This document shows positions 1 through 9,009 of a stretch of DNA of 64,000 nucleotides, piece by piece. Each line of letters begins with the position of its first letter. Position 1 is the first letter of the stretch. Made by a program: the position numbers and the translations under genes. The notes under the pieces are model-generated. The model was not told the DNA's origin. It did not search any database and was given only the letters and a program-made list of their open reading frames with translations. Origin of the DNA: Bradyrhizobium ottawaense (lineage in GTDB: Bacteria > Pseudomonadota > Alphaproteobacteria > Rhizobiales > Xanthobacteraceae); the NCBI RefSeq assembly GCF_900099825.1, contig NZ_LT629693.1, positions 2,856,001-2,920,000 of the forward strand, read 5' to 3'.

Positions 1-275
1 TTCTCGAAGATTTCGTAATAGATGCGATAGGCGACCAGGCCGAACACGAAGAACAACGGCGTGATGATCAGCCCCGCAACCAGCGGGTCGATGTCATAGC
101 GGTCGTTGAGCAGGAATACGCCGTAGGACGCCAGCACCAGAAATGCCGGATGCGCGACATGGGGCACGTCGAGCAGTCCGAACGAAACGGACAGCCCGAC
201 GCTGACGGCTGCATAGAAGCAGCCGAGCAGCACCCCCAGCACCACCGCACCGAGCAGCAGGTCCATTGAAAACAC
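1..275 (-). CDS. Branched-chain amino acid-type ABC transporter permease (LivH-like), partial
   Basis: Only the N-terminal part is in the window; the gene runs off the left edge. The translation is hydrophobic and matches the start of LivH-type permeases, with a first membrane helix containing LLGAVVLGVLLGCFYAAVSV followed by a second around the LASYGVFLL segment. I place the start at a GTG (275) because an AGGGGG Shine-Dalgarno lies 9 nt upstream; an in-frame ATG three codons later (266) is 18 nt from it. The gene lies downstream of and in the same direction as the solute-binding protein gene, so the two should form one importer operon with further subunits outside the window. The substrate cannot be read from the sequence. 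Confidence 0.75.
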   Translation of the reverse strand, partial: MFSMDLLLGAVVLGVLLGCFYAAVSVGLSVSFGLLDVPHVAHPAFLVLASYGVFLLNDRYDIDPLVAGLIITPLFFVFGLVAYRIYYEIFE

Positions 276-429
276 GCTAGAAATCCCCCTTGGAGCCTTA
301 TCGGTTCTGATGGCATCAGAACCGGGCTCCAATCCTTTGCTTGTAACCCGCTTTCTTCCGCTTCGCTCGAAAACGCGATGGGCTTTTCCCGGCCTGGAAA
401 AAGCCTTGTGGTCCAAAAAGCCTTGCGGT

Positions 430-1674
430 CTATTTGCGCGCAGCCTCGAACGGGCTGACGAGCGTTCCGGTTTTCAGTCTATCGGGGAACAGGATCACCT
501 GCTTGCCGGAAGACCGGAACTGTTCGACGTCCTTGTCCTTGACGCCGCGGAATTGCGCCTGCAGCGTCGCGGTTTCCTTGCGCTCGCCATCCACCGAAAA
601 CGCGATCGGCCCGACGATGGTCTTGTGCTCGTTTTCGCGCAGGTATTTTGCCAGCGCCTTCTGGTCGAGCGATTTGGTGGCATTGACCGCCGCCTCGATC
701 ATCTGGCCCTGGGCATAACCGAACGGTGCCAGGTAATAGCCGAGCGGATCGATCTTCGCATCCACCGCACGCTTGGTGTAGGTCTCGAAGAAGGTTTTGG
801 TGCCGTCGAAATACATGCTCGGCTCCGGCAGCCAGGTATTGTAGTTGACGACGCCGTTGAGCAGCGATCCCAGATTGGCCATCACGGCTGCGAACTGCAG
901 ACCGACCATGCCGCCGCCGAAGATCTTGACGTCGTCGCCGATCCCGATCTCGTTGACGGCGCGCAGAATGCCGGCCGAATCCGGCGGATAGGACGCGACA
1001 TAGACCATGTCGGGCTTGGCGGCCCTGAGCGAGCGGATGATCGAGGAGAATTCCACCGTGTTCGGCGGATAGTTCTGGTCGAAGACGACGGGAATGTTGC
1101 GCTGCTTGGCGACATCCCGCGCGGTCAGCGCGAGGTTCTGGGCGAACTCCTGGTCCGCCGAGAGCAACGCCAGGGTCTTGCCGCTGGCCTTCTGGCCGAT
1201 ATCGAGGAACGAGGATGCCCAACTGTCGGCCGGGCCCCATGGCGCATTGTTGAACCACATATCGTGGCCGACCTTGCTGTTCACCTGGAACGAGAAATTC
1301 CCCATCAGCAGCAGGCCGCGCTGCTTGACGAACGGCATAATCGGCGCGGTCGGCACCGTTGCATAAGGCGCGAACAGGATATCGACCTTGTCGACGTCGA
1401 CCAGTTTGGCGTAGATCGCGGGCGTCTCGGACGCGCTGGACTTGTCGTCATAGACGATGAGTTCGACCTTGCGGCCGAGCAGGCCGCCTTTGGCATTGAT
1501 GTCGTCGCGCCAGATCTCGGTACCGAGCTGTGAGGCCTTGCCGCCGCCCGCAAGGCCACCGGTCTGCGCCATCGACATGCCGATCTTGATCGGCGGCTGC
1601 TGCGCCGAGGCAATCGAGCCCTTGCCGAGCGCTGCGACAGCTACTGCGCCGCCGAGAAAGGTCCTGCGTTTCAT
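430..1674 (-). CDS. ABC transporter substrate-binding protein, branched-chain amino acid (LivJ) family
   Basis: A 414-residue periplasmic binding protein. The N-terminus has a twin-arginine leader (KRRTFLGG followed by a hydrophobic stretch and a signal-peptidase site near ASAQQ). The mature part shows the type I periplasmic-binding fold: IKIGMSMAQTGGLAGGG at the start, GGLLGRKVELIVYDDKS, and a repeated-lobe pattern including PDMVYVASYPPDSAGI. Such proteins deliver branched-chain amino acids, amides or aromatic acids to LivHMGF-type transporters. It is followed by the permease gene on the same strand. An intradiol dioxygenase gene lies just upstream on the same strand, so an aromatic ligand is a reasonable but unproven inference. 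Confidence 0.88.
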   Translation of the reverse strand: MKRRTFLGGAVAVAALGKGSIASAQQPPIKIGMSMAQTGGLAGGGKASQLGTEIWRDDINAKGGLLGRKVELIVYDDKSSASETPAIYAKLVDVDKVDILFAPYATVPTAPIMPFVKQRGLLLMGNFSFQVNSKVGHDMWFNNAPWGPADSWASSFLDIGQKASGKTLALLSADQEFAQNLALTARDVAKQRNIPVVFDQNYPPNTVEFSSIIRSLRAAKPDMVYVASYPPDSAGILRAVNEIGIGDDVKIFGGGMVGLQFAAVMANLGSLLNGVVNYNTWLPEPSMYFDGTKTFFETYTKRAVDAKIDPLGYYLAPFGYAQGQMIEAAVNATKSLDQKALAKYLRENEHKTIVGPIAFSVDGERKETATLQAQFRGVKDKDVEQFRSSGKQVILFPDRLKTGTLVSPFEAARK

Positions 1675-1746
1675 TGATCTCCCCTTATTCCCATTGTCTG
1701 TTTCGTTGCACCGGATCTTGGTCCGGCTGTTGTGAGTAGGATCGTG

Positions 1747-2679
1747 TCAGGCCGTCGCCTTCTCGCCGCTGCGGGCCTGCTTCATGATCGCCGCCGGATC
1801 GGCGCCGACCCGCCCGCTGGTCTTGTCGGCCTCGCTTTCGCGCGAAAGCCGCATGTCGAAGCGGATGCTGGGCATGCCCTTGATCGGGCAGTCCGGATCG
1901 CCCTGCACGACATCGACCGCGAGATCGCCCGACGAGCCGAATACGACGTCATCGGCCAGATGCGGGTCGTCGCGCAGATAGAGTGCCGTGACCAGTTCGC
2001 GATAGCCCGGCGCGCCGACCAGGAAATGAATATGCGCCGGCCGCATGCCATGCCGCGCCTGCGCCTTGACCATGGCGCCGACCGGCCCGTCCATCGGTAT
2101 GGAATAGCCGAGCGGCTTGACGGTGCGCAGCACGTAGACGCTGTCCGAATCTGTCGTGAATACGCCGCGATAGTCGACCGAGGTCGCGCTCGACTGGATG
2201 TCGTAGAGGCCGTCGGCGCCGGTCTGCCAGATCGAGACCGTGGCGTTGGCGACCGGCTTGCCGCCGGCATCGGTGACGTGGCCGTACAGCACGCATTCGC
2301 TGCCGGGCTTCGGATTTTGAGCGATCGAGCTCCCGGCCTTCAGCGTCGGCGTCGCCTCGCGGTAGAACGGGCCGAGCAGGCTGGTATGGGTGCCTTCCTC
2401 GATCGCGGTCTTGTCATGCAGGCCGTTGACCAGCGCCGACAGGCCGAGCGTATCGGAAAGCAGGATGAATTCCTGGCGTTCCGGCGAGCACATCTTGCCC
2501 GCCAAAGTCATGAATTCGATGCCCTTGATCCATTCGCCGGGGGTCAGATTGACCTCGCGGGCGAAGGCATGCAGGTGCTTCACCGCCGACGCCATGATCG
2601 CCTTCAGGCGCGGATCCGGCGTTGTCGCCATCTGGTCCAGAACGGCGTCCGTGATCGTTTCCGGCGTTAGCTCGCGCAT
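1747..2679 (-). CDS. Intradiol ring-cleavage dioxygenase (catechol/hydroxyquinol 1,2-dioxygenase type)
   Basis: A 310-residue non-haem iron(III) dioxygenase that would cleave a catecholic ring between the two hydroxyls. An N-terminal helical dimerisation domain (about residues 1-100) precedes the catalytic beta-sandwich. The family's LLGPFYRE element is at about residue 101. The four iron ligands expected of the family are visible: Tyr159 (GLYDIQ), Tyr192 (PLGYSIP), His216 and His218 (RPAHIHF). The DYRGVF motif around residue 172 is also typical. Length is close to that of catechol and hydroxyquinol 1,2-dioxygenases, and I cannot separate these by eye. It precedes the ABC importer genes on the same strand with a 72-nt gap, which suggests joint uptake and ring cleavage of an aromatic compound. 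Confidence 0.87.
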   Translation of the reverse strand: MRELTPETITDAVLDQMATTPDPRLKAIMASAVKHLHAFAREVNLTPGEWIKGIEFMTLAGKMCSPERQEFILLSDTLGLSALVNGLHDKTAIEEGTHTSLLGPFYREATPTLKAGSSIAQNPKPGSECVLYGHVTDAGGKPVANATVSIWQTGADGLYDIQSSATSVDYRGVFTTDSDSVYVLRTVKPLGYSIPMDGPVGAMVKAQARHGMRPAHIHFLVGAPGYRELVTALYLRDDPHLADDVVFGSSGDLAVDVVQGDPDCPIKGMPSIRFDMRLSRESEADKTSGRVGADPAAIMKQARSGEKATA

Positions 2680-2915
2680 ACGCTCTCCCCTGACCTCCCG
2701 GCTGTTGGCCGGCTGTTATTACCGGCAAGCCTAACCGCTGTTTGGGGATCAACACAAGGCTTCGGGGGCTGCGGCGAGAGGCCCTTGGACCAATTGCTAA
2801 ACACCGGCCGCCATCGCGTCGCGGCGAAGCGGCACGCGCGGAAAATCCGTGGCGCCATGCCCACAGATTTTGCACACCTGAAATCTTGCGCGCGGCGGGA
2901 AAGCCGGAAGCCGGA

Positions 2916-3251
2916 TTATTTTTGCTGGATCGGCGGCGCGGTCTTCTCGGCGGGCGCCGGCGGCAGCACCGGCTGGGCGCCGGCCTTCTGCGCCTCGGCA
3001 TCGGGCCGGGCCGGTTCCGGCGATACACCGGACGGACGGGTGCCTGTCGTCACCGGCTCGGATGGCGCCGACGGCTTGCTCTCCGCGCCCGGCGTCGATT
3101 GCAGCGGTGGCGTCGCCTGCGCCAGGTGTTGCCGGTCGGTGGCCCTGATCTGGTTCAGCGAAAGCGCCGATATCACCAGCCCTCCCGCGATCAGCGCGGC
3201 GGCGAACATCAGTCTTTCCCGGTACTCGCGCTTACGGTAATCGGCAGACAT
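2916..3251 (-). CDS. Small single-pass membrane protein with Pro/Ala-rich tail, unknown function
   Basis: A 111-residue reading frame. A charged start (SADYRKREYRERL) is followed by one membrane segment (MFAAALIAGGLVISALSL, residues 15-32). The rest is a low-complexity tail rich in Pro, Ala, Ser and Glu. I recognise no domain. The codons have the high third-position GC of the neighbouring genes, which favours a real gene, but low-complexity GC-rich DNA can give such frames by chance. It stands alone between the dioxygenase and the MgtC-family gene. Confidence 0.5.
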   Translation of the reverse strand: MSADYRKREYRERLMFAAALIAGGLVISALSLNQIRATDRQHLAQATPPLQSTPGAESKPSAPSEPVTTGTRPSGVSPEPARPDAEAQKAGAQPVLPPAPAEKTAPPIQQK

Positions 3252-3320
3252 GTCGTTCGCCTCGCAAAATTGTTCGCGAGATCAACGGCCGCGGGAACGA
3301 ATAGTTCCAATGCAGGAAGC

Positions 3321-4034
3321 CTAGTCTTTGGTACTGGATTCCCACGTGGCATGGTGCACGCCGGGCGTCCGCTGCAGGTCGGCGGCCACCAGATCGAGTT
3401 CTTTGGCCTGGACCGCGGTGCTGACGAGGGTAGCGACAATCTCCTGCAGATCGCCGCGCGGGAAGGCTTCGATCTCGGCTACCGGATATTGAGCCGCTTC
3501 AAGCCGCTCCACCACCTGATCGCGGAGTCCGGCCGACGCGCCGGCATCGACCAGCAGCTTGACGAAATAGGTCGCCTCCGACGCCTGTTCGTCGATCGGC
3601 GCGCGGTTGATGGCATTGACCAGCGGCCGCAGCAGGGTGTTGCCGGCGAGCACGAACACGGTCAGCGCGGCGGCCTGCGCCAGCATGTCGGCCCCGGCGC
3701 AGCTTCCGACCGCGGCAGAGGCCCATAATGTCGCAGCCGTATTGAGGCCGCGCACATTCGTTCCCTCTTTCATGATGACGCCGGCGCCGAGAAAACCGAT
3801 GCCGGAGACCACATAGGCGATCACCCGTACCGCGCCGTCAGCGGCGGCCAGATGCATCGCGAGATCGACGAACGCCGCTGCGCCTACCGCGACCAGCACG
3901 TTGGTGCGCAGGCCTGCGCTCCGCAGCCGGTATTGCCGCTCCGCGCCGATCAGCGTGCCCAGCACGAACGCCGCGCTCAGGCTGATCAGCGTGTCGATGA
4001 AATCGGCGGTCTGGAAGGTTTCGAGAAAACGCAT
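3321..4034 (-). CDS. MgtC/SapB family membrane protein
   Basis: A 237-residue inner-membrane protein. The N-terminal two thirds hold four to five hydrophobic helices with the family signature: LGTLIGAERQ, RSAGLRTNVLVAVGAA, and GIGFLGAGVIMKEG followed by GLNTAATLWASAAVG. The C-terminal 90 residues form a soluble ACT-like domain (ATYFVKLLVDAG onward), as in longer MgtC homologues. Family members are linked to magnesium limitation, acid tolerance and intracellular survival in pathogens; the molecular activity is not settled. No leader peptide or riboswitch is evident upstream, and the gene appears monocistronic. Confidence 0.88.
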   Translation of the reverse strand: MRFLETFQTADFIDTLISLSAAFVLGTLIGAERQYRLRSAGLRTNVLVAVGAAAFVDLAMHLAAADGAVRVIAYVVSGIGFLGAGVIMKEGTNVRGLNTAATLWASAAVGSCAGADMLAQAAALTVFVLAGNTLLRPLVNAINRAPIDEQASEATYFVKLLVDAGASAGLRDQVVERLEAAQYPVAEIEAFPRGDLQEIVATLVSTAVQAKELDLVAADLQRTPGVHHATWESSTKD

Positions 4035-4125
4035 GTTGGCCTTCTAGGAGTCCTTAGTTTGACGCGTTTCTTAACGCGAACCGGAATCCACTTCGCTCGA
4101 AAACGCTATGCAGATGACGATCATG

Positions 4126-5142
4126 TCATAGCTCGACCATCCCCGCATCGCCGTCCTCGGTCGCGAAAGCGAGCTGGGTGCCCTTGGCGCCCCAGGCCAG
4201 CGCCGAAACCGCCTCGCCGCCGTTACGGCGTACCAGAATTTCCGCGCCGTCCTCAAGCCGCACCATCAGCACGGTGCCGTCGCTATAGCCGACCCCCATG
4301 ACGTCCTGCTTCGGATGGCAGGCCACCACGGAGACCCGCGCCTGCAACGGCGCTAGCATCGCCGGCTCCTTGCCCATCGGGCCGTCCTTGCTGGCGAACG
4401 GCCAGACGATCACGCTATCGGCGCCTGACGTCGCCAGTCCCTTGCCGCCCGCACTCCACGACATCGAGCGGACGCGGCCGGGATAGCCCGACATCCGCAT
4501 ATGCCGGTTATCGGCGAGCCGCCAGCCGTGCAGCGCCGGCTCGTGCATCATGGTGACCAGGAACTTGTTGTCCGGGCTGAAGGTGACGCCGAGATGCGAG
4601 CCGGCCCATTCCAGAAATTCGGGCTTCGCCGCCATGTTGGGAAACCACAGCGTCACGCCGTTGTAATGGGCGATCGCGACACGCAGGCCCTTGGGCGCAA
4701 AGGCGAGACCGCCCACCGTGGTCGGCGCATCGAAGGATTTTTCTTCTCCCTTGCCGCTGCGAACGAAGGCGGTCTTGCCTGATGACCACGCCACCGCGCC
4801 GTCGGGATGCAATGCGACATTGTCGATCCAGCGCCGCTTGGCATCGGTCGCCAGCACGGTCACCACGCCTTTGGCGTCGAGTGCCACGACCTTGCCGTCA
4901 TCGCCGCCGGTGACGATGCGTTCGCCGTCGGAGGCCGCGCACAGAATGGCGCCGCCGTGAATGGCGACGGACGAAATGTCGCCGGTGGCACCGACGAGCG
5001 CCGCGTTCTCCTCGGTGCCGACAAACACCGCGGTGTCGCCGAGAAAATGGATCGCGGTGACCGGCATGCCGATGGCAAGCGGCCGCACCTTGTCGGTGAT
5101 CGAAGCGATGGAGGGGCTGTCGCCCGGATCGAACTGTTTCAT
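4126..5142 (-). CDS. WD40-repeat protein coupled to the CobW-type GTPase gene
   Basis: A 338-residue protein without a signal peptide, so probably cytoplasmic. It is built of repeated beta-propeller blades: units such as TAIHFLGDTAVFVG, IVTGGDDGKVVALDA, GVTFSPDNKFLVTMM, GKGLATSGADSVIVWPF and VGYSDGTVLMVRLED recur about every 40 residues. WD40 propellers are scaffolds; no catalytic residues are expected. The ATG start (5142) overlaps the stop of the upstream GTPase gene in a TGATG arrangement, so the two are translationally coupled. As the last gene of the zinc operon it may act with the metallochaperone; this is inferred from position only. Confidence 0.85.
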   Translation of the reverse strand: MKQFDPGDSPSIASITDKVRPLAIGMPVTAIHFLGDTAVFVGTEENAALVGATGDISSVAIHGGAILCAASDGERIVTGGDDGKVVALDAKGVVTVLATDAKRRWIDNVALHPDGAVAWSSGKTAFVRSGKGEEKSFDAPTTVGGLAFAPKGLRVAIAHYNGVTLWFPNMAAKPEFLEWAGSHLGVTFSPDNKFLVTMMHEPALHGWRLADNRHMRMSGYPGRVRSMSWSAGGKGLATSGADSVIVWPFASKDGPMGKEPAMLAPLQARVSVVACHPKQDVMGVGYSDGTVLMVRLEDGAEILVRRNGGEAVSALAWGAKGTQLAFATEDGDAGMVEL

Positions 5143-6170
5143 CACGTGGTGATACAGCTTTCAAAGCCGTCGCGGATCATCTGCTCCGGCAATTCGCGAC
5201 CGATAAAGACGACGCGGCTTTCGCGGGCCTCGCCGTCCTTCCATTTGCGCTGATGATCGCCTTCCAGCATCATGTGCACGCCCTGGAACACGTAGCGGTC
5301 GTCATCGTCGCTGAAGGCGAGGATGCCCTTCGAACGCAAAATCTTCTGGCCTTCGCTGGCGACGAGGTTCTGCAACCACGGCATGAATTTCGTGGCATCG
5401 AGCGGCTTGGCCGAGCGCAGCGACAGCGATTGCATGTCCTCGTCGTGGTAGTGCTTCAGCCCGCCATGGCTATGATCATGGTGGTGATCGTGGCCGTGGT
5501 GATGATCGTCGCCGGCGTCGAGGAATTCCGGCTCGATTTCGAGGATGCGATCCAGATCGAACGCGCCGCGCTCCAGCACATCAGCGATCGCGACCTGGCA
5601 GCGCTCGGTGCGATGCAGTTTGGCGTAGGGGTTGATGGCGCGGATCCGGGCCTCGACCTCGGCCAGTTCGGCCTTGGAGACCAGATCGGTCTTGTTCAGC
5701 ACGATGACGTCGGCGAACGCGATCTGGTTCTTGGCTTCGGGCGCGTCCTTGAGGCGGTCGCTCAGCCATTTGGCGTCGGCCACCGTCACGACCGCATCGA
5801 GCCGGGCGTTCTTCTGCACGTCCTCGTCGACGAAGAAGGTCTGCGCCACCGGCGCCGGATCGGCCAGGCCCGTGGTCTCGACGATGATGGCGTCGAACTT
5901 GCCCTTGCGCTTCATCAGGCCGTCGAGGATGCGGACGAGGTCGCCGCGCACCGTGCAGCAGACGCAGCCGTTGTTCATCTCGAACACTTCTTCGTCGGCG
6001 CCGATGATCAGGTCGTTGTCGATGCCGATCTCGCCGAATTCGTTGACGATGACGGCGTATTTCTTGCCGTGGTTTTCCGACAGGATCCGGTTCAGCAGCG
6101 TGGTCTTGCCGGCGCCGAGATAGCCCGTCAGCACGGTCACTGGAATTTTTTGGGACGTCAAATCTGGCAT
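5142..6170 (-). CDS. CobW/COG0523-family GTPase, probable zinc metallochaperone
   Basis: A 342-residue G3E-family GTPase. Walker A is GYLGAGKTT (residues 16-24), the metal-binding CxCC is GCVCC (C69, C71, C72), an ETTG switch follows at about residue 98, and the guanine-specificity motif is NKTD. A His-rich loop (DDHHHGHDHHHDHSHGG) lies near residue 220, and the CobW C-terminal domain follows. COG0523 proteins of this form deliver zinc to client enzymes during zinc limitation. The gene starts 51 nt after znuA on the same strand and its stop overlaps the WD40 gene start, which supports the zinc role over a cobalamin one. Confidence 0.88.
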   Translation of the reverse strand: MPDLTSQKIPVTVLTGYLGAGKTTLLNRILSENHGKKYAVIVNEFGEIGIDNDLIIGADEEVFEMNNGCVCCTVRGDLVRILDGLMKRKGKFDAIIVETTGLADPAPVAQTFFVDEDVQKNARLDAVVTVADAKWLSDRLKDAPEAKNQIAFADVIVLNKTDLVSKAELAEVEARIRAINPYAKLHRTERCQVAIADVLERGAFDLDRILEIEPEFLDAGDDHHHGHDHHHDHSHGGLKHYHDEDMQSLSLRSAKPLDATKFMPWLQNLVASEGQKILRSKGILAFSDDDDRYVFQGVHMMLEGDHQRKWKDGEARESRVVFIGRELPEQMIRDGFESCITT

Positions 6171-6221
6171 AACAACTCCGAGGGAATCTCGCGCATCTAC
6201 TCGGGCAGGGAGGCCCCTGCT

Positions 6222-7094
6222 CTATTGGCTGAGCGCGCTGGTCAGGGCCTTTATATTGTGCCTGACCATGTCAATGTAAGTGGGAGAATCGCCCTTTTCG
6301 CCGGTCAGACTGTCCGAATAGAGGGTGCCGCCGACCCTGGCGCCGGTCTCGGCCGCGATTTGGCGGATCAGCCTGGGGTCGCTGATATTTTCCAGGAAAA
6401 CGGCCGGTATTTTCGATGCCCTGATCTGGGTGATAATCCCGGCAATATCGCGGGCGCTGGCCTCGGATTCGGTCGAGACGCCCAGGGGTGCCACGAACTC
6501 AACGCCATAGGCGGCGGCGAAATAGCCGAAGGCGCGGTGGGTCGAGATCACCTTGCGGCGGTTTTCCGGAATTTGCGCCACCGCCTGCCGCACCTCGCCG
6601 TCGAGCGCGTCGAGTTTTGCCAGATAGCCGTCCGCATTGGACTTGAAAACCTCGGCATCGGCGGGATCGGCCGCAACCAGCGCATCGCGGATATTGGCGA
6701 CATAGATTTTTGCGTTGAGCGGCGATTGCCAGGCGTGCGGGTCGGCGTCCGAGCCGAGCTTGAGCGGCGCGATGCCTGCGGTCGCGGTGATGATCGTTGC
6801 CTTGTTGCCCGCGGACTGCGCCAGCCGCGGCAGCCAGCCTTCGAGACCAAGGCCGTTGACGAACACCAGTCTGGCGTCGGCGACCTTCTTGGCATCCGCC
6901 GGTGTCGGCACATAGACATGCGCATCGCCGTCGGGGCCGACCAGTGTCGTGACATTGACGCGCTCGCCGCCGACATTGCGGACGAGATCGCCGAGGATCG
7001 AGAAGCTGGCGACGACGTTGAGCCGGTCGGCGGCCCGCGCGGGAGCTGTGACCGCCATCAGGGCGAGAGCGATGAACCAGATGGAGCGTCGCAT
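6222..7094 (-). CDS. znuA: Zinc ABC transporter substrate-binding protein ZnuA-like
   Basis: A 290-residue periplasmic metal-binding protein of cluster A-I. The signal peptide ends at ARA-ADRLNVVASFSILGDL. Conserved family features are GDAHVYVPTPAD, DPHAWQSPLNAKIY (metal-ligand His), STHRAFGYFAAAYG (His) and the C-terminal YSDSLTGEKGDSPTYIDM with its Asp ligand. It lacks the long His-rich loop of some ZnuA proteins; comparable His-rich segments occur in two other proteins of this operon. I use the ATG at 7094; a GTG three codons earlier overlaps the znuB stop (GTGA) and is an equally good coupled start. Manganese homologues look similar, but the operon context favours zinc. Confidence 0.87.
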   Translation of the reverse strand: MRRSIWFIALALMAVTAPARAADRLNVVASFSILGDLVRNVGGERVNVTTLVGPDGDAHVYVPTPADAKKVADARLVFVNGLGLEGWLPRLAQSAGNKATIITATAGIAPLKLGSDADPHAWQSPLNAKIYVANIRDALVAADPADAEVFKSNADGYLAKLDALDGEVRQAVAQIPENRRKVISTHRAFGYFAAAYGVEFVAPLGVSTESEASARDIAGIITQIRASKIPAVFLENISDPRLIRQIAAETGARVGGTLYSDSLTGEKGDSPTYIDMVRHNIKALTSALSQ

Positions 7095-7099
7095 CGCCG

Positions 7100-7969
7100 T
7101 CACGCCTCGAGATGGCGGCCGGGAAACAACTGCCGGACCAGGCCGCTGACATTGCCGAACAGCACCGAAAACACATAGATCGCCGCCGCCACCAGAATGA
7201 TCGCGGGGCCTGAAGGAATTTTGGTCTGGAACGACAGCACCAGCCCGGCATAACCGGAGACCATGGCGCTCGCGACCGCGATGCAGATCATGCCTGACAT
7301 GTCGCGCGACCAGAACCGCGCGATGCCCGCGGGCAGGATCATCAGGCCGACGCCGAGCAGCGTGCCGAGCGCATGGAAACCGTTGACGAGGTTGATCACG
7401 ACCAACGCCAGGAACGCCAGATGCGCGGGTGCGCCGGCGCGGCTGACGGTGCGCAGGAACACCGGATCGACGCATTCGATCACCAGCGGGCGATAGATCA
7501 CCGCCAGCAGCAGCAGTGTGATGGTGGCATTGAAAGCGATCACCAGCAGCGTCTGGTTATCCATCGCCAGGATGTTGCCGAACAGCACGTGCAGCAGATC
7601 GATGTTGGTGCCCTTGATGGACACGATAGTGACGCCGAGCGCCAGCGACACCAGATAGAACGCCGCCAGCGAGGCGTCTTCCTTGATCTCGGTGTTGCGC
7701 GCGACCAGGCCGGCGAGGATCGCGACCGCAAACCCCGCGATCAGCCCGCCCGTCGTCATCGCGAACAGGTTGAGCCCCGAAATCAAAAAACCGATCGCCG
7801 CCCCCGGCAGGATCGCATGCGCCATCGCGTCGCCGACCAGGCTCATCCGCCGCAGCATCAGGAACACGCCGATCGGCGCGCCGCCGAGCGACAATGCGAT
7901 CACGGCGGCCAGCGCGCGGCGCATGAATTCGAATTCGGTAAAGGGCGCGATCAGCGCATCGAAGATCAT
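7100..7969 (-). CDS. znuB: Zinc ABC transporter permease ZnuB-like
   Basis: A 289-residue membrane protein with about eight hydrophobic helices, matching the ABC-3 permease family of metal importers. Characteristic segments are GVFLMLRRMSLVGDAMAHAILPG (start of the family signature), GLIAGFAVAILAGLV, LHVLFGNILAMD and a C-terminal GPAIILVAAAIYVFSVLFG. I chose the ATG at 7969 (start of MIFDALIAPF) because it follows the znuC stop by 4 nt; extending further upstream would overlap znuC. It works with ZnuC on the cytoplasmic side and ZnuA in the periplasm. Confidence 0.88.
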   Translation of the reverse strand: MIFDALIAPFTEFEFMRRALAAVIALSLGGAPIGVFLMLRRMSLVGDAMAHAILPGAAIGFLISGLNLFAMTTGGLIAGFAVAILAGLVARNTEIKEDASLAAFYLVSLALGVTIVSIKGTNIDLLHVLFGNILAMDNQTLLVIAFNATITLLLLAVIYRPLVIECVDPVFLRTVSRAGAPAHLAFLALVVINLVNGFHALGTLLGVGLMILPAGIARFWSRDMSGMICIAVASAMVSGYAGLVLSFQTKIPSGPAIILVAAAIYVFSVLFGNVSGLVRQLFPGRHLEA

Positions 7970-7973
7970 GGAA

Positions 7974-8732
<759 letters not shown>

Positions 8733-8734
8733 GC

Positions 8735-8959
8735 TCACCTCATCGCCAGCAGCACGACCGCCCACAGCCCGGCGCTGACCGCCAGCGCCGCTGCAAGCCG
8801 CGACAGCACCGTCATCCGCAGGATCGACCAGGGGGCCGATTGCGACGGATGCGGCGTCTCCGGGCCATGGCTATGGGCATGGCCGTGGCCGTGGCCGTGG
8901 GTGTGCCCGTGATGGTGTCCGTGGTCATGGGTGTGGTCGTGAGAATGCGTGTGGGCCAT
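8735..8959 (-). CDS. Small His-rich membrane protein at the head of the zinc operon
   Basis: A 74-residue protein in two parts. The N-terminal third is almost pure metal-binding sequence, MAHTHSHDHTHDHGHHHGH continued by alternating Gly-His to residue 32. The C-terminal part holds one membrane helix (VLSRLAAALAVSAGLWAVVLLAM). I know no characterised homologue. It is the first gene after the Zur-like palindrome and lies 2 nt before znuC, so it should be made when zinc is scarce. A role in collecting zinc at the membrane, or as an accessory to the importer, is inference. Because the His run is encoded by a simple repeat (catggccgtggccgtgg on the plus strand), its length may vary between strains. 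Confidence 0.75.
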   Translation of the reverse strand: MAHTHSHDHTHDHGHHHGHTHGHGHGHAHSHGPETPHPSQSAPWSILRMTVLSRLAAALAVSAGLWAVVLLAMR

Positions 8960-8966
8960 CTTAAGG

Positions 8967-8983
8967 ATGTTATATTATAACAT
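8967..8983. promoter_or_regulatory. Probable Zur operator before the zinc operon
   Basis: The 17-bp sequence ATGTTATATTATAACAT is a perfect palindrome apart from its central base, in otherwise GC-rich DNA. GTTATA/TATAAC half-sites of this form are typical of Zur sites in alphaproteobacteria. It lies 8-24 nt upstream of the His-rich protein ATG, between that gene and the upstream permease stop at 9010, so bound repressor would block the promoter or ribosome site of the his-rich-znuCBA-cobW-WD40 operon. Confidence 0.75.
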
Positions 8984-9009
8984 AACTCAAGTCTACCGAC
9001 GCCGGCGCC

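Noticed and set aside
310..1533. Long open frame on the plus strand opposite the solute-binding protein gene
   Set aside because: The translation is Arg/Asp/Leu-rich without domain signals and mirrors a clear gene on the other strand; typical antisense frame in GC-rich DNA.
5253..7178. 641-codon plus-strand frame across cobW and znuA
   Set aside because: It lies antisense to two well-supported genes and shows no motifs; its length is due to codon bias on the opposite strand.
8880..8950. Possible CRISPR-like or minisatellite array in the repeated catggccgtgg sequence
   Set aside because: The repeat is short, without spacers, and is explained as codons for the His/Gly-rich protein head.
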